A stretch of 8,841 nt of DNA from Betaproteobacteria bacterium (GCA_013298455.1 JAAFHR010000116.1:1-8841); one strand, 5' to 3'. Shown: positions 1 through 8,251, counted from the stretch's first letter. A program made the numbers and translations. Notes: generated from the sequence alone by a model not told the origin.

Positions 1-523
1 CAAAGCTCGCCTGAACCTCTGCGCCTTTGAAGTTCGATTTAGTAATGAAGTTGACCACGCCAGCGATAGCGTCTGAACCGTAAATTGCGGCAGCGCCATC
101 CTTGAGAATTTCAACACGCTCAATCGCGCCTGCGGGGATCGAGTTCAAGTCGTACGCAGAGCCGTTAATTGCGCTTTTGGCCAAACGACGACCATTGACC
201 AGCACCAACACATTGTCAGCATTGAACTGACGGAAACCCAACGTCGCTCTGGCAGGCGCACCGGTCACATTCACTTCGTCATTAAAAGCCGACATCGACG
301 GCATATTGCGAATGATCTCATTGGCCGTGGAAGCTCCACTCGCCTCAATGTCCTTTTTGGTGATGACTTGCACTGCTGTCGGGGCTTCGCCCGCGATTCG
401 TTTGATGTTCGAACCCGTCACTTCGACGCGCTCAACAGTTTGAGTTTGTGCGAATGCGGCACTCGAGATGCCCATCGCCGCCACTGCGTTCAGTGTCGCG
501 ATTACTAAAAGTTTACGTTGCAT
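1..523 (-). CDS. TonB-dependent outer-membrane receptor, N-terminal part (truncated by window edge)
   Basis: Outer-membrane receptor that imports a ligand using energy from TonB-ExbB-ExbD. I translated 174 codons from an ATG at 523-521 to the left window edge. Residues 1-26 form a signal peptide (MQRKLLVIATLNAV, hydrophobic core, ending AFA-Q). Residues 30-42 (VERVEVTGSNIKR) are the usual lead-in to the plug. The plug follows, with VLVLVNGRRL near 105-114, AIERVEILKDGAAAIYGSDA near 133-152 and GVVNFITKSNFKG near 155-167, all hallmarks of the plug family. GGAGG lies 6 bases upstream of the ATG (530-534), which supports this start. The barrel lies outside the window, so the ligand cannot be inferred. 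It is a paralogue of the receptor at 3318-6011, sharing the 13-residue lead-in and the same TTTTTATG start context. Confidence 0.95.
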   Translation of the reverse strand, partial: MQRKLLVIATLNAVAAMGISSAAFAQTQTVERVEVTGSNIKRIAGEAPTAVQVITKKDIEASGASTANEIIRNMPSMSAFNDEVNVTGAPARATLGFRQFNADNVLVLVNGRRLAKSAINGSAYDLNSIPAGAIERVEILKDGAAAIYGSDAIAGVVNFITKSNFKGAEVQASF

Positions 524-1064
524 AAAAATCCTCCAAGGAAAGGAAACAAAGGGACAGGTCGGCCAATAGCCTATTTTGCAGCAGTCGACCGTTGGGTTGG
601 CTAGCAGCGTTTCTGCGGCGGCGCTATCTGGGTTACGTTACCTTCGCTCGACTCACCGTAGGTTTTCCCTAAGTGATTGATTTATCAGAGAAGTTGACGC
701 CGTGATTGGGGTTTGGCCCGAGTGGCAATTGATAGGGCAACGCCTAGCAAGCTGGCAAGCCCAAAACAAACTTATGCGCTAAACACCTTATAAAATATGG
801 CATACAGCGACAAAGAATCGTTTTTCAAAAACGCGGCTAAATCGTTCGATCACCACTTGTAGCGGCATCTGTAGCAGAAAAGCCAAGCTTCCCCGCGTTG
901 TCAAGAAACAACACATTCGCGTCGGCAGAGGTAAGCGCGATCTGCGCGTGGCCAGCAAAGAACGCGACGCTAGCTTGCGCAGCGGGCAAACCTTCGGCGC
1001 TGGCTCAAGTTGCTCAGCCCTCGGAGGGAAATGCCCGCTGCGTCAATCTTCCATAGTCTGCGAG
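524..1064. other. Intergenic region between receptor 1 and the S9 peptidase
   Basis: This gap of about 540 bases holds the leader of receptor 1 and the 3' flank of the peptidase gene. The only clear signal is the receptor's GGAGG ribosome-binding site at 530-534. A perfect 15-base palindrome (CGTTTTT, C, AAAAACG) lies at 819-833; its AT-only arms make it a poor terminator. I found no convincing -35/-10 pair, tRNA or GC-rich terminator. Minus-strand positions 837-1004 form an open frame with coding-like composition, listed separately. Plus-strand open frames entering from here into 1065-1364 are shadows of the peptidase gene. Confidence 0.6.
837..1004 (-). pseudogene. Possible decayed coding remnant (very tentative)
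   Basis: A frame of 55 codons is open between a TGA (1007-1005) and a TAG (839-837), with no ATG. It reads like protein, rich in Ala and with a balanced mix (for example AFFAGHAQIALTSADANVLF). An adjacent frame just upstream (about 1060-945) is also open and protein-like (KIDAAGISLRGLSNLSQ), so a single frameshift could join the two. I do not recognise a family. There is no ribosome-binding site or start codon. It may be a decayed C-terminus of a lost gene, or chance. Confidence 0.15.
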
Positions 1065-3068
1065 CTACTTTGTGGGCGTGTGTTTCTTGATGAATGCGTC
1101 CATTCGGCGATAGAACTCAAAAACGTTCTTGTCGAGGCGGTATCCATGCGCCTCGTCATCAACGTACATCCACTCTTGCGCTTTGTTTGCTCGATCAAAG
1201 GCCGCGCGGATTGCTCGACCATTGGCGATATCGACGTTTCTGTCCTCGCCGCCGTACGCGTGAAAGACTGGAGCTTGAAACTTGTTCACCAGGAGGGTCG
1301 GCGAGGTGCGCAAAAACATCTCTCGGTCAGTTTTCTGATCGCCGTTAATGATGCTCGCTACTAAACCAAAGTCGCCCAACTTTTGCGCCGGCTGCGTATC
1401 CTGATGAACAAACATATCGGTGACGCCAACGTAATTGACGCCCCACTTGAACAGATCAGGCCGTGTAGCCATCGCCATCAGGGTCGCGTAACCGCCGTAG
1501 CTAGCGCCATAGACTCCCAATCGGTTCTTGTCGGCGAAGCCCTCTTTGATAGCCCACTCAACGCCAGAGATCATGTCTCCAATCATCGCATCGCCCCACT
1601 GCTTGTAGCTAGCCTTCAGGTGCTTCGTCCCATACCCCGTGGAACCGCGAAAGTTGGGCTGCAATACGGCAAAACCGCGGTTGGCGAGGAACTGGACGTT
1701 TCGATCGAATCCCCAATTGTCCTTGGCCCAGGGTCCACCATGAGGGTGCAGCACCATCGGAACGGGGTTGCCCGGTGAGTAGCTCTTTGGAAGCGTCAAA
1801 TACCCGCCAATCTTCATTCCGTCTGCAGCTGTCCAGGTGACATAGCGCATCGGATTTAGCTGCTTGGGATCAAGCCACGGCGCTGGGCGAATGCCAGTGT
1901 CTTCGACAGTTTTTTTGTCGCGATCAAACACATAGTAGCGACCCGGATCAACGTCAGCGCGAGACCAGACTAAAGTGCGTCGTTCATTTGGGTTCCATCC
2001 GTTGTAGTAGCCCTTTGGCAACGCGCCATCAAGAAGCTCCTGCTCCTTACGGATTGCCTCATCAAACCAAAAAGTCTTAAGCCGATCCGCTTGGTAGGTT
2101 ACGCCAATGACCTTGCCGGGCTCCTCCTCGCTGCCGCCGTAGCGGAGCTGACCGCCCTCTCCCAGTCCTCCACCAATCAAATAAAGGGAGTACATATCGT
2201 AGCGATCATCGCCGTAAATCAGCTCCCCCATGGTGTTGGTCTCAGGATCAAAGCGAAAGAAGGCCATGGTGTCGCGACCGATGTTGCTCGCGACGATCAT
2301 CGTGTTAGCGGCGGGATCCATTCGGATAGGAATCACCACCTCGGAGAGGTTGTAATCCCACTTCCGTAGCACCTTGAAGGGGGATGTCGCGCTCGATCTG
2401 TAGACAAACGCCGAGCTGCCGGTTTTGAAATCTTGCTGAAACGCCGCGCGAGGGACGTTATTCGAATCAACGACCCACCGTACGACTTTGCCCGGAGAGT
2501 CAAACGTCAGCAGCGACTTGCGCCCCGTGAACATATTCATTCGGTACAGGTCGGTAGAGTCGGCCGAGCGGTCATTAGCCGCGACCATCACCTCGTCTTT
2601 GCTGTCTTTCAGGCGCCCCAAGACCGTAGTGATGCGGCCTACAAGCTGCGCACCGTTGGCTCGCACGAAGGGTTTGACCAGGACTTGGTAACGTTCGCCC
2701 GATCTGTCGACACCGAAGAGCCCTCCGTCTCCGGCCGGTGACGTGAGGTCCTGCTCGTTGCCAGTGCTGAAGAGAATGCGGTCGTTGCTGGCCCAGCTGT
2801 AGGAGAGGACATCGGCGTCGGTGAAGGCGGTGACCCGATTGGCTGTTCGTTTGTCCAAATCAAGTACCACTAAGTTGTAGCGGCTATTGACGGGCATCAA
2901 CGCCGCCATGAACTTTTGGTCCGGCGAGAAACTCAGTGAACGATACTCCGACTTGCGGAATAGAGTTTCTATCGGAATCTCATTTTGAGCTTGCGCGGCC
3001 AGCGAGAGAGCCAGGCCGAGCAGCACGAGCATCGAAGCGAGCAGTTTGCGAAAGATTTTGGAGGTCAT
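1065..3068 (-). CDS. Exported S9-family (prolyl oligopeptidase / acylaminoacyl peptidase-like) serine peptidase
   Basis: A 667-residue serine peptidase that probably cleaves short peptides in the periplasm. Residues 1-28 are a signal peptide (KIFRKLLASMLVLLGLALSL, ending AQA-Q). Residues about 30-400 carry repeated strand-rich segments such as RSLSFSPDQKFMAAL and VLSYSWASNDRILF, typical of the seven-bladed beta-propeller that limits access to small substrates. The C-terminal alpha/beta-hydrolase domain (about 410-667) contains HPHGGP (441-446, oxyanion region), NFRGSTGYG (472-480), the nucleophile motif GASYGG with Ser523, GGEDRNV with Asp609, and EAHGY with His641, so the triad is complete. 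Length and domain order fit S9C-type enzymes. No clear Shine-Dalgarno precedes the ATG, but the signal peptide begins right there, so the start is credible. The strong terminator at 3259-3294 separates it from receptor 2, implying its own promoter in 3069-3258; I could not identify one by eye. Confidence 0.95.
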   Translation of the reverse strand: MTSKIFRKLLASMLVLLGLALSLAAQAQNEIPIETLFRKSEYRSLSFSPDQKFMAALMPVNSRYNLVVLDLDKRTANRVTAFTDADVLSYSWASNDRILFSTGNEQDLTSPAGDGGLFGVDRSGERYQVLVKPFVRANGAQLVGRITTVLGRLKDSKDEVMVAANDRSADSTDLYRMNMFTGRKSLLTFDSPGKVVRWVVDSNNVPRAAFQQDFKTGSSAFVYRSSATSPFKVLRKWDYNLSEVVIPIRMDPAANTMIVASNIGRDTMAFFRFDPETNTMGELIYGDDRYDMYSLYLIGGGLGEGGQLRYGGSEEEPGKVIGVTYQADRLKTFWFDEAIRKEQELLDGALPKGYYNGWNPNERRTLVWSRADVDPGRYYVFDRDKKTVEDTGIRPAPWLDPKQLNPMRYVTWTAADGMKIGGYLTLPKSYSPGNPVPMVLHPHGGPWAKDNWGFDRNVQFLANRGFAVLQPNFRGSTGYGTKHLKASYKQWGDAMIGDMISGVEWAIKEGFADKNRLGVYGASYGGYATLMAMATRPDLFKWGVNYVGVTDMFVHQDTQPAQKLGDFGLVASIINGDQKTDREMFLRTSPTLLVNKFQAPVFHAYGGEDRNVDIANGRAIRAAFDRANKAQEWMYVDDEAHGYRLDKNVFEFYRRMDAFIKKHTPTK

Positions 3069-3258
3069 GATCGTGAAATAGGAAAGTGGTTTGTTAGCGA
3101 CAGGACAGTGGAGATGATGCCATGGGACTGGAGTTCACGCTAGCAAATGTGACGAGCTACGAATTCGACTTACTCAGTAGTTTCTTAGCCGACGATTTGC
3201 AGTTATTTTTTGAGAACCTCGCGGTCAGACGTGGGAGGGCCTTCGATGAGCCGCCGCA

Positions 3259-3294
3259 AAAACAGAAAAGGAGCCGAGGCTCCTTTTCTGTTTT
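3259..3294. terminator. Strong bidirectional Rho-independent terminator
   Basis: The left arm at 3259-3274 pairs perfectly with 3279-3294, giving 16 bp around the tetraloop CGAG. The central half is GC-rich (AGGAGC / GCTCCT) and the outer part is A on one side and T on the other. On the minus strand the stem ends in five T's, so it stops transcription of receptor 2, whose stop codon is 24 bases upstream. It is also symmetric enough to stop plus-strand transcription. Confidence 0.93.
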
Positions 3295-3317
3295 GCTGAC
3301 ACTCCAGCGCTAACGAC

Positions 3318-6011
3318 TTAGAACTTGTAAGTCGCGTTGATCCAGTATCCGCGGCCACGTGGGTCGCCATAGGCGTAGCTGTAGTTTTGAGAATCGCCGT
3401 TGGCAAACGATGGCTGACGGTCAAACACGTTTCGAACGCCTACACCTAAGTCGAGGTTTTTGAAGCCCGTATAGCGAATAGCCAAGTCGTGCATTGTCTC
3501 AGGCGCGACTTTATCCTCGGCCGTGTTTTGGAGCTCTTGAGCATGCTTGCCCGTGTAGCGCCAGTTCCAAATTGCTTCCCAAGGTCCGCGAACCCAATTC
3601 AGGCGCGTGGACGCACGGAAGCGTGGCAATTCCCATGTCCCGATGTACTGAACGAGCGGAACGCCCGGCTCGGGTGACTGCTTGTACGAGTGCAAGTACG
3701 ACATCACAGTCTGCACCCCAAACCGACCCCACTCTGCGGTGCGCAGCTTGTACTGAATGTCGAGATCCGTGCCGCTGATCTTGGTTTGACCCAAGTTAGC
3801 GTAGGTGAGCGTGATGTAATCAATACGGCCTGGAATACCGCGCGCTGTGTCAGCGGTGCTCGCTGGAACACGGGTTACCAGCGGGTTACCACCAGCCGCC
3901 GCTTCGCGAGCCAGAAGGCGTGAAACGCTTGGCAAACCGATGGTCTCATCCAAGTCGATACGCCACGTGTCAATCGACAAACTCAACTCTGGAATCGGAT
4001 CGAGCACGATACCGAAGGTATAGTTTTTCGATGTCTCAGGTTTCAGCTCAGGCTGTCCGCCGCGGAAGTTGCGCACTTGCGTGCTGCCGCAATCTTCCCG
4101 CGCAGCCGTCACTGGACAGCGGCGTTGGTCACGGTATGTTGTGCCGCTGTTGAACGATTCAGACGTTGCTTGGTAGGCTTCAAACAGGGTTGGCGCCTTG
4201 AAGCCTTCGCCCATTACGCCGCGAAGCAACACTTGCTTTACGGGGCGGAATTCAACCGAGTACTGAGGTGTAATTTGGTCGTATTTGCCCTTGCGAACAA
4301 CACCCGCCGCATCCGGATCGGATTGGCCGTCGTACGCGTCGCGGCGTGCCGCAACTGTTACATCAAGGCCCTTGAACGCCGCACCGCGGAATTCGACGAA
4401 CTGAGAGTTCACATTCCGCTTACCGCCGGCAGCAGTGGTATTCGCACCGGTAATCAAGCTTGTGCCACCAGCGCCGGCGGTGCATTCGGGTGTTAGGCAA
4501 CGATCAAAAATCGATTCGCGACGGAATTCAATACCCGCGGCCATGGAGAGCGGTCCAGCTGGCAGCGCAAAAATGTCGCCAGAAATTTTCGCATCGGCGC
4601 TATCAGATTTCGCTTTACCCACGCGGGTGTAGCTCGCCGTAATCGCCTGAGCTGCGGCAAGTTCGGCCGCAGGGTTCAGGGCAAACTCGTAAGGCTTCAA
4701 CAGACCTGCAGCGGAAGCAGCGGCAATCTTTGCGGTATTCGCAAATCCGCTACCTTCGTTCGTGTTTTTGGTGTTCGAACTGTTGATGGCGGCTTGCCAA
4801 TCAAAGCGTCCCAACTGACCTTGAAGACCCACGACGCCGCTGAAGAAGTCAATGGTTTGATCGTTTTTGCGCGGACCACCGGCAGTAATTCGGTAGGCGT
4901 ACTGGTACGTTTGTCCGAGGCTGTTGCCAGGCGCATTGGCCTGAATCACACCCTGTGGCAGCGGCGTTGGAGCCACGTTGAACACGGTGTTATTCGAGTT
5001 AGCCATCACACGCGCAAACGCAGATAAGCTAGGGGAGATTTCGAAGTTTGCCTTCACTACACCGCCCACGCGCTCTGCGGGTGGAACGAGATCCCAGAAT
5101 TGCAAGAAATTAAATGCGCAATACTGATCTTCGTCGGCAGCCGGTGTGCTGGGCAGCTTGTTGACTGCGGGGCAATTCGGCATCGAGCGCCACGGGGTCG
5201 TGGCATTGAAGTTGGCCGAAGTCGTTCCCGATCCCAAGCGGAAAGAACCAGGATTGCCGGTGAGCGAGCGGGTGTCAACGCCAAGATCCGGGTCAAGCAG
5301 CGTACCGTCCGCACTTTCGCCGAACTTACGGTCTAGGCTGCGAATTTTTTCGCGCTTGTAGTAATCGAACGCGCCGATCACGTTAAATTTGTTGCTTGCC
5401 AGATCGCCGAAACCGTACGCGAGGTTGGCGCGAAGCTCGCGACCGTCACCACGTTGTGTTTGCCCAGCAAATCCGGACACTTCACCGCCCTTGAAATCGC
5501 GACGCAGAATCAGGTTGATCACGCCGCCCACGGCGTCGGCACCGTAAATCGCCGATGCGCTGCCGCGGAGCACTTCGATGCGCTCAATGGCTGACAGAGG
5601 GATACTGTTGACGTCTGTGAATGACGATACACCCGTTGCGCCACCGAAGCCGCTAGGCGCTACGCGACGACCGTCAACCAGCGTTAAGGTGTAGCTCAGA
5701 CCCAAGCCACGGAGTGAAACGCCCGCTGAACCGCCGCCAGACGACAAGTTCGTGTTGGTTTCGCTGAAGTTGCCCAAACCCGACGCAGTTACGTTTTGCA
5801 GAACTTCGTTGAGCGATGTGGCACCGCTCTTAACGATTTCTTCGCGAGTAATGATGGTAATGGGCGTGGCAGCTTCGACGTCTGCACGCTTGATGTTGGA
5901 ACCCGTGACTTCTACGCGCTCGACCTTCTGTGTCGTTTGTTGTGCAAACGTGGCGCCAGAGGCCACAAAGGTCGCTGCGATAGCAACAACCAATTGTTTC
6001 TTCTGAATCAT
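3318..6011 (-). CDS. TonB-dependent outer-membrane receptor (complete, 897 residues)
   Basis: A complete TonB-dependent receptor. I place the start at ATG 6011-6009, not the farther upstream ATG at 6128. The chosen start has AGGGG 7 bases upstream and opens directly into a signal peptide (MIQKKQLVVAIAATFVASGA, cut near AQQ, about residue 24). The longer version would put 39 unrelated residues before it. VERVEVTGSNIKR (30-42) leads into a plug domain (about 45-170) with TLTLVDGRRV, AIERIEVLRGSASAIYGADA and GGVINLILRRDFKGG. The barrel follows, with GEGFKAPTLFEAYQ near 601-614, PELKPETSKNYTFG near 654-667, and a terminal VFDRQPSF...INATYKF ending in Phe, the usual outer-membrane assembly signal. 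Six cysteines form three close pairs (280/298, 505/510, 632/641), probably disulfides in surface loops. The ligand is unknown; the neighbouring peptidase and peptide transporter make peptides or peptide-like chelates plausible. Confidence 0.95.
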   Translation of the reverse strand: MIQKKQLVVAIAATFVASGATFAQQTTQKVERVEVTGSNIKRADVEAATPITIITREEIVKSGATSLNEVLQNVTASGLGNFSETNTNLSSGGGSAGVSLRGLGLSYTLTLVDGRRVAPSGFGGATGVSSFTDVNSIPLSAIERIEVLRGSASAIYGADAVGGVINLILRRDFKGGEVSGFAGQTQRGDGRELRANLAYGFGDLASNKFNVIGAFDYYKREKIRSLDRKFGESADGTLLDPDLGVDTRSLTGNPGSFRLGSGTTSANFNATTPWRSMPNCPAVNKLPSTPAADEDQYCAFNFLQFWDLVPPAERVGGVVKANFEISPSLSAFARVMANSNNTVFNVAPTPLPQGVIQANAPGNSLGQTYQYAYRITAGGPRKNDQTIDFFSGVVGLQGQLGRFDWQAAINSSNTKNTNEGSGFANTAKIAAASAAGLLKPYEFALNPAAELAAAQAITASYTRVGKAKSDSADAKISGDIFALPAGPLSMAAGIEFRRESIFDRCLTPECTAGAGGTSLITGANTTAAGGKRNVNSQFVEFRGAAFKGLDVTVAARRDAYDGQSDPDAAGVVRKGKYDQITPQYSVEFRPVKQVLLRGVMGEGFKAPTLFEAYQATSESFNSGTTYRDQRRCPVTAAREDCGSTQVRNFRGGQPELKPETSKNYTFGIVLDPIPELSLSIDTWRIDLDETIGLPSVSRLLAREAAAGGNPLVTRVPASTADTARGIPGRIDYITLTYANLGQTKISGTDLDIQYKLRTAEWGRFGVQTVMSYLHSYKQSPEPGVPLVQYIGTWELPRFRASTRLNWVRGPWEAIWNWRYTGKHAQELQNTAEDKVAPETMHDLAIRYTGFKNLDLGVGVRNVFDRQPSFANGDSQNYSYAYGDPRGRGYWINATYKF

Positions 6012-6018
6012 AAAAATA

Positions 6019-6025
6019 CCCCTAA
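6019..6025 (-). promoter_or_regulatory. Ribosome-binding site that decides the receptor 2 start
   Basis: The minus strand reads TTAGGGG followed by seven bases and the ATG at 6011-6009. The alternative upstream ATG at 6128-6126 has no comparable site and would displace the signal peptide from the N-terminus. Confidence 0.7.
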
Positions 6026-6318
6026 GTGTCCCGATTGGACGGTTGAGAGAAAAGACGGGTAATTGTGACATCGTCGTGACAGGTCGGGAACTTTTGATCG
6101 ACGGGGGACGAACTACGATGCCGTGCAAGCGCTTTTGAGGCCGTTTTGCTGAACATCGCCTAACACATTGAAAAATATGTTTATTTTTAATCGCTACCGT
6201 TTGAAGCGAACCGCGACGACGGCCGAATAGCGAACAAATTTCCGGCCGGTCAGGCTATCAGCCTAATCTCTATAAGCTCATTCCTGTGTGGGTTTGAAGC
6301 CGATTTTAGCGGCTAGTC

Positions 6319-6364
6319 AAAAAAACCGTAAGAACGCCTGAGAGCCATGATAAATGGGGCTTAC
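6319..6364 (-). terminator. Possible Rho-independent terminator downstream of the ABC ATPase
   Basis: On the minus strand GTAAG (6364-6360) pairs with CTTAC (6332-6328), followed by GG and seven T's (6325-6319). The 27-base interior can form an inner stem, CCAT/ATGG with loop TTATC. The closing stem is only 5 bp and the loop is long, so it is weaker than the terminator at 3259-3294. It lies about 150 bases past the ATPase stop and upstream of receptor 2, where a transcript end is expected. Confidence 0.35.
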
Positions 6365-6512
6365 AGATGTTAAGCTGATAGCTGTTCGTTGCAGGATTGC
6401 AACAGACGACTACATGAGCGCTGGCCCAGCGACCGGCAGGAGAACCGATCGCTGTCGGTTCGAACCAGTCCACGCACCAACGGAGTTTTTCGCGGAGCAA
6501 AAAAACAACCAG

Positions 6513-8198
6513 CTACCCGTGCAACCCCTTAGGAATCGAATCCAAAAGTTTTTTCGTATACGCCGCTTGCGGGGCAGCGTAGAGCTGATCGGCGTTGCCT
6601 TGCTCGACGACGTTGCCCTCGCTCATCACCATCACTTCGTCGCTCATGTATTTCACGACTGCGAGATCGTGTGAGATGAAGATGAAGGAGAGGCCAAATT
6701 CGTCTTGCAGGTCTTGCAGCAAGTTCAAAACCTGCGCTTGCACCGACACATCGAGCGCTGAGACGGATTCATCGCAAATCAGGATGTCGGGCTTCATCGT
6801 TAAGCAACGCGCAATGGCGATGCGCTGCCGTTGGCCGCCCGAGAATTCGTGCGGGTATTTGTAGAAGCTCATCTCGGGCAAACCGACTTTAGCTAAGAGC
6901 TCAAAGACGCGTTTGGCGCGCTCGTCGGTATTTGCGCCAATGCCGTGCACAATCATCGGCTCCATGATGATCTGCCCCACGGTGAATCGCGGGTTGAGCG
7001 ATGCGTAGGGATTTTGGAAGATGATCTGAATGCGCTTTTTGTAGGGCAGAAATTCCTTTTCGCTCATCGCGAGGATGTTTTTGCCGTCGAACCAAGCTTC
7101 GCCTTTGGTGGCATCGTGAAGGCGCATCAGCGTGAGGCCGACGGTGGTTTTTCCTGAGCCAGATTCACCGACCAAGCCGAGCGTTTTGCCTTTGCGCAGT
7201 TTGAACGATACGTCTTTCGCGGCCTGGAATGTTTTCTTGCCGAAGAGCCCGTCGCGCGAGTAAAAGTCTTTGCAGAGCCCTTTGACTTCGAGCACTACGG
7301 GGTCAGTTTCCAATACGCCGCGTGAACGTTGTTCAAGGCGCATCGCATCGGCGCGGCCTGCCATGAAATCATCAATCACTGGCAAACGTTTCGGCCGTGA
7401 ATCGACCACGGGGCGGCACGCCAAAAGCGCTTTGGTGTAATCGTCTTTCGGTGCGGCGAACACGTCCTTGGCTGCACCCTGCTCCTTGATATCGCCGTTT
7501 CGCATCACCACCACGTGATCCGCAATATCAGCCACCACGGCCAAATCGTGCGTGATGAAGAGCACACTCATGCCGTGCTTTTTCTGGAGATCAGCGATCA
7601 GGTCGAGAATCTGTTTTTGGATCGTAACGTCGAGCGCGGTGGTCGGCTCGTCCGCAATCAAGAGCTTCGGCTCACAAGCAATCGCCATCGCAATCATCAC
7701 GCGCTGCTGCTGCCCGCCCGACATTTGATGCGGGTAGTAATCGATGCGCTCCTCGGCGCTCGGGATGCCCACTTCTTTCAAAAGCGCTATGGCTTTGTCT
7801 CGCGAGCCGCTGCCCGAGAGACCCATGTGCTCTTTGAGTACCTCCTCGATTTGGTAGCCGATCGTGAACACCGGATTCAACGAGCTCATCGGCTCTTGAA
7901 AAATCATCGAAATCTTCGCGCCCCGGAGCGCTCGCTTTTCAGCATTGCTGAGTTCGAGCAAGTTTTTGCCCTCGAACTCAACGCGGCTCGATTTATCCAC
8001 GGTCGCATTTTCTTTAGGCAGTAAGCCCAGCACCGCGAGCGATGTCACCGATTTCCCAGAGCCCGATTCGCCCACGAGGGCGACGGTTTGATTGGGCATC
8101 ACGTCAAAGGAAATGCCTTTGAGTGCTTCAAACGAGTTTTTGCGATCAATACGAAACTGAACGCGAAGGTTTTTTACGGAGAGGAGTGGCGCGGTCAT
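6513..8198 (-). CDS. Peptide ABC transporter, fused double ATP-binding subunit (YejF/Dpp-Opp type)
   Basis: A 561-residue cytoplasmic ATPase that powers import of oligopeptides through the inner membrane. It holds two complete nucleotide-binding domains. Domain 1: Walker A GESGSGKS (43-50), Q-loop Gln101, signature MSGGQQQR (159-166), Walker B LLIADEP (179-185), H-loop His217. Domain 2: Walker A GESGSGKT (344-351), Q-loop Gln395, signature FSGGQRQR (452-459), Walker B ILICDE (472-477), H-loop His510. Each domain ends in the oligopeptide-transporter C-terminal region (AAPKDDYTKALLACRP; AAPQAAYTKKLLDSIPK). DppD/DppF and OppD/OppF are usually separate proteins, while a fusion of this size resembles YejF (and GsiA). 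A permease end just upstream favours the YejABEF-like order. GGAAG lies 6 bases before the ATG, outside the nearby repeat. All catalytic residues are present. The separation from the permease by the 8199-8712 insertion is unusual for this operon type. Confidence 0.95.
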   Translation of the reverse strand: MTAPLLSVKNLRVQFRIDRKNSFEALKGISFDVMPNQTVALVGESGSGKSVTSLAVLGLLPKENATVDKSSRVEFEGKNLLELSNAEKRALRGAKISMIFQEPMSSLNPVFTIGYQIEEVLKEHMGLSGSGSRDKAIALLKEVGIPSAEERIDYYPHQMSGGQQQRVMIAMAIACEPKLLIADEPTTALDVTIQKQILDLIADLQKKHGMSVLFITHDLAVVADIADHVVVMRNGDIKEQGAAKDVFAAPKDDYTKALLACRPVVDSRPKRLPVIDDFMAGRADAMRLEQRSRGVLETDPVVLEVKGLCKDFYSRDGLFGKKTFQAAKDVSFKLRKGKTLGLVGESGSGKTTVGLTLMRLHDATKGEAWFDGKNILAMSEKEFLPYKKRIQIIFQNPYASLNPRFTVGQIIMEPMIVHGIGANTDERAKRVFELLAKVGLPEMSFYKYPHEFSGGQRQRIAIARCLTMKPDILICDESVSALDVSVQAQVLNLLQDLQDEFGLSFIFISHDLAVVKYMSDEVMVMSEGNVVEQGNADQLYAAPQAAYTKKLLDSIPKGLHG

Positions 8199-8213
8199 GG
8201 TTTCTTCCGGTCT

Positions 8214-8239
8214 GTCATCCTGAGCGTGAGCGAAGGATC
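8214..8239 (+). repeat. Palindromic repeat copy A
   Basis: A 26-base copy of the GTCATCC...GGATC family. The arms ATCCTGAGC and GCGAAGGAT form a hairpin with two tandem G-A mismatches in the stem; the loop is GTGA, which as RNA is a GNRA-type tetraloop. It continues into AGGTGGCATG, shared in part with copies B and D. It is the left terminal repeat of the insertion, 15 bases from the ATPase start codon. Confidence 0.9.
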
Positions 8240-8251
8240 AGGTGGCATGTG

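Larger units (their letters stand above)
6012..6512. other. Intergenic region between the ABC ATPase and receptor 2, rich in small inverted repeats
   Basis: This stretch of about 500 bases holds the receptor 2 leader and the 3' flank of the ATPase gene. An AT-rich tract at 6167-6191 could lie in the receptor promoter, but I cannot assign -35 and -10 boxes. Small perfect hairpins include AGGCT/AGCCT (6252-6264), AGCCG/CGGCT (6298-6314), GTTGCA/TGCAAC with loop GGAT (6388-6403), CGCTG/CAGCG with loop GCC (6419-6431) and GAACCGA/TCGGTTC with a 6-base loop (6442-6461). The last overlaps the palindrome GGTTCGAACC (6457-6466). A run of seven T's on the minus strand (6499-6505) follows the ATPase stop without a preceding hairpin. 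A 64-codon frame at 6306-6500 lacks an ATG and a ribosome-binding site, and I do not call it. Confidence 0.55.

Noticed and set aside
771..815. Minus-strand promoter for receptor 1 (TTGTCG and TATAAG)
   Set aside because: Spacing is only 15 bases, the -35 is weak and it lies some 270 bases from the start codon.
948..1364. Plus-strand open frames at 948-1364, 1383-1778, 4077-4496 and 7515-8024
   Set aside because: All wholly or largely antisense to strongly supported minus-strand genes (peptidase, receptor 2, ATPase) and without protein-family features of their own.
3122..3313. Plus-strand open frame of 63 codons upstream of the peptidase
   Set aside because: It runs through the perfect terminator hairpin and has no recognisable ribosome-binding site or family.
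6431..6460. B12-box-like sequence (GGCAGGAGAACC), suggesting a cobalamin riboswitch for receptor 2
   Set aside because: It lies on the opposite strand to the receptor, and the other conserved elements of the riboswitch are not seen.
6457..6480. A tRNA 3' end (GGTTCGAACC followed by ...CGCACCA) on the plus strand
   Set aside because: The bases next to the TTCGAAC-like loop do not make a proper T stem, and no 5' partner for the acceptor arm (GCGTGGA) occurs upstream.
6306..6500. Small 64-residue open frame with several cysteines on the minus strand
   Set aside because: It begins at TTG in a T-rich tract with no ribosome-binding site and runs through the hairpin cluster and probable terminator; no family recognised.
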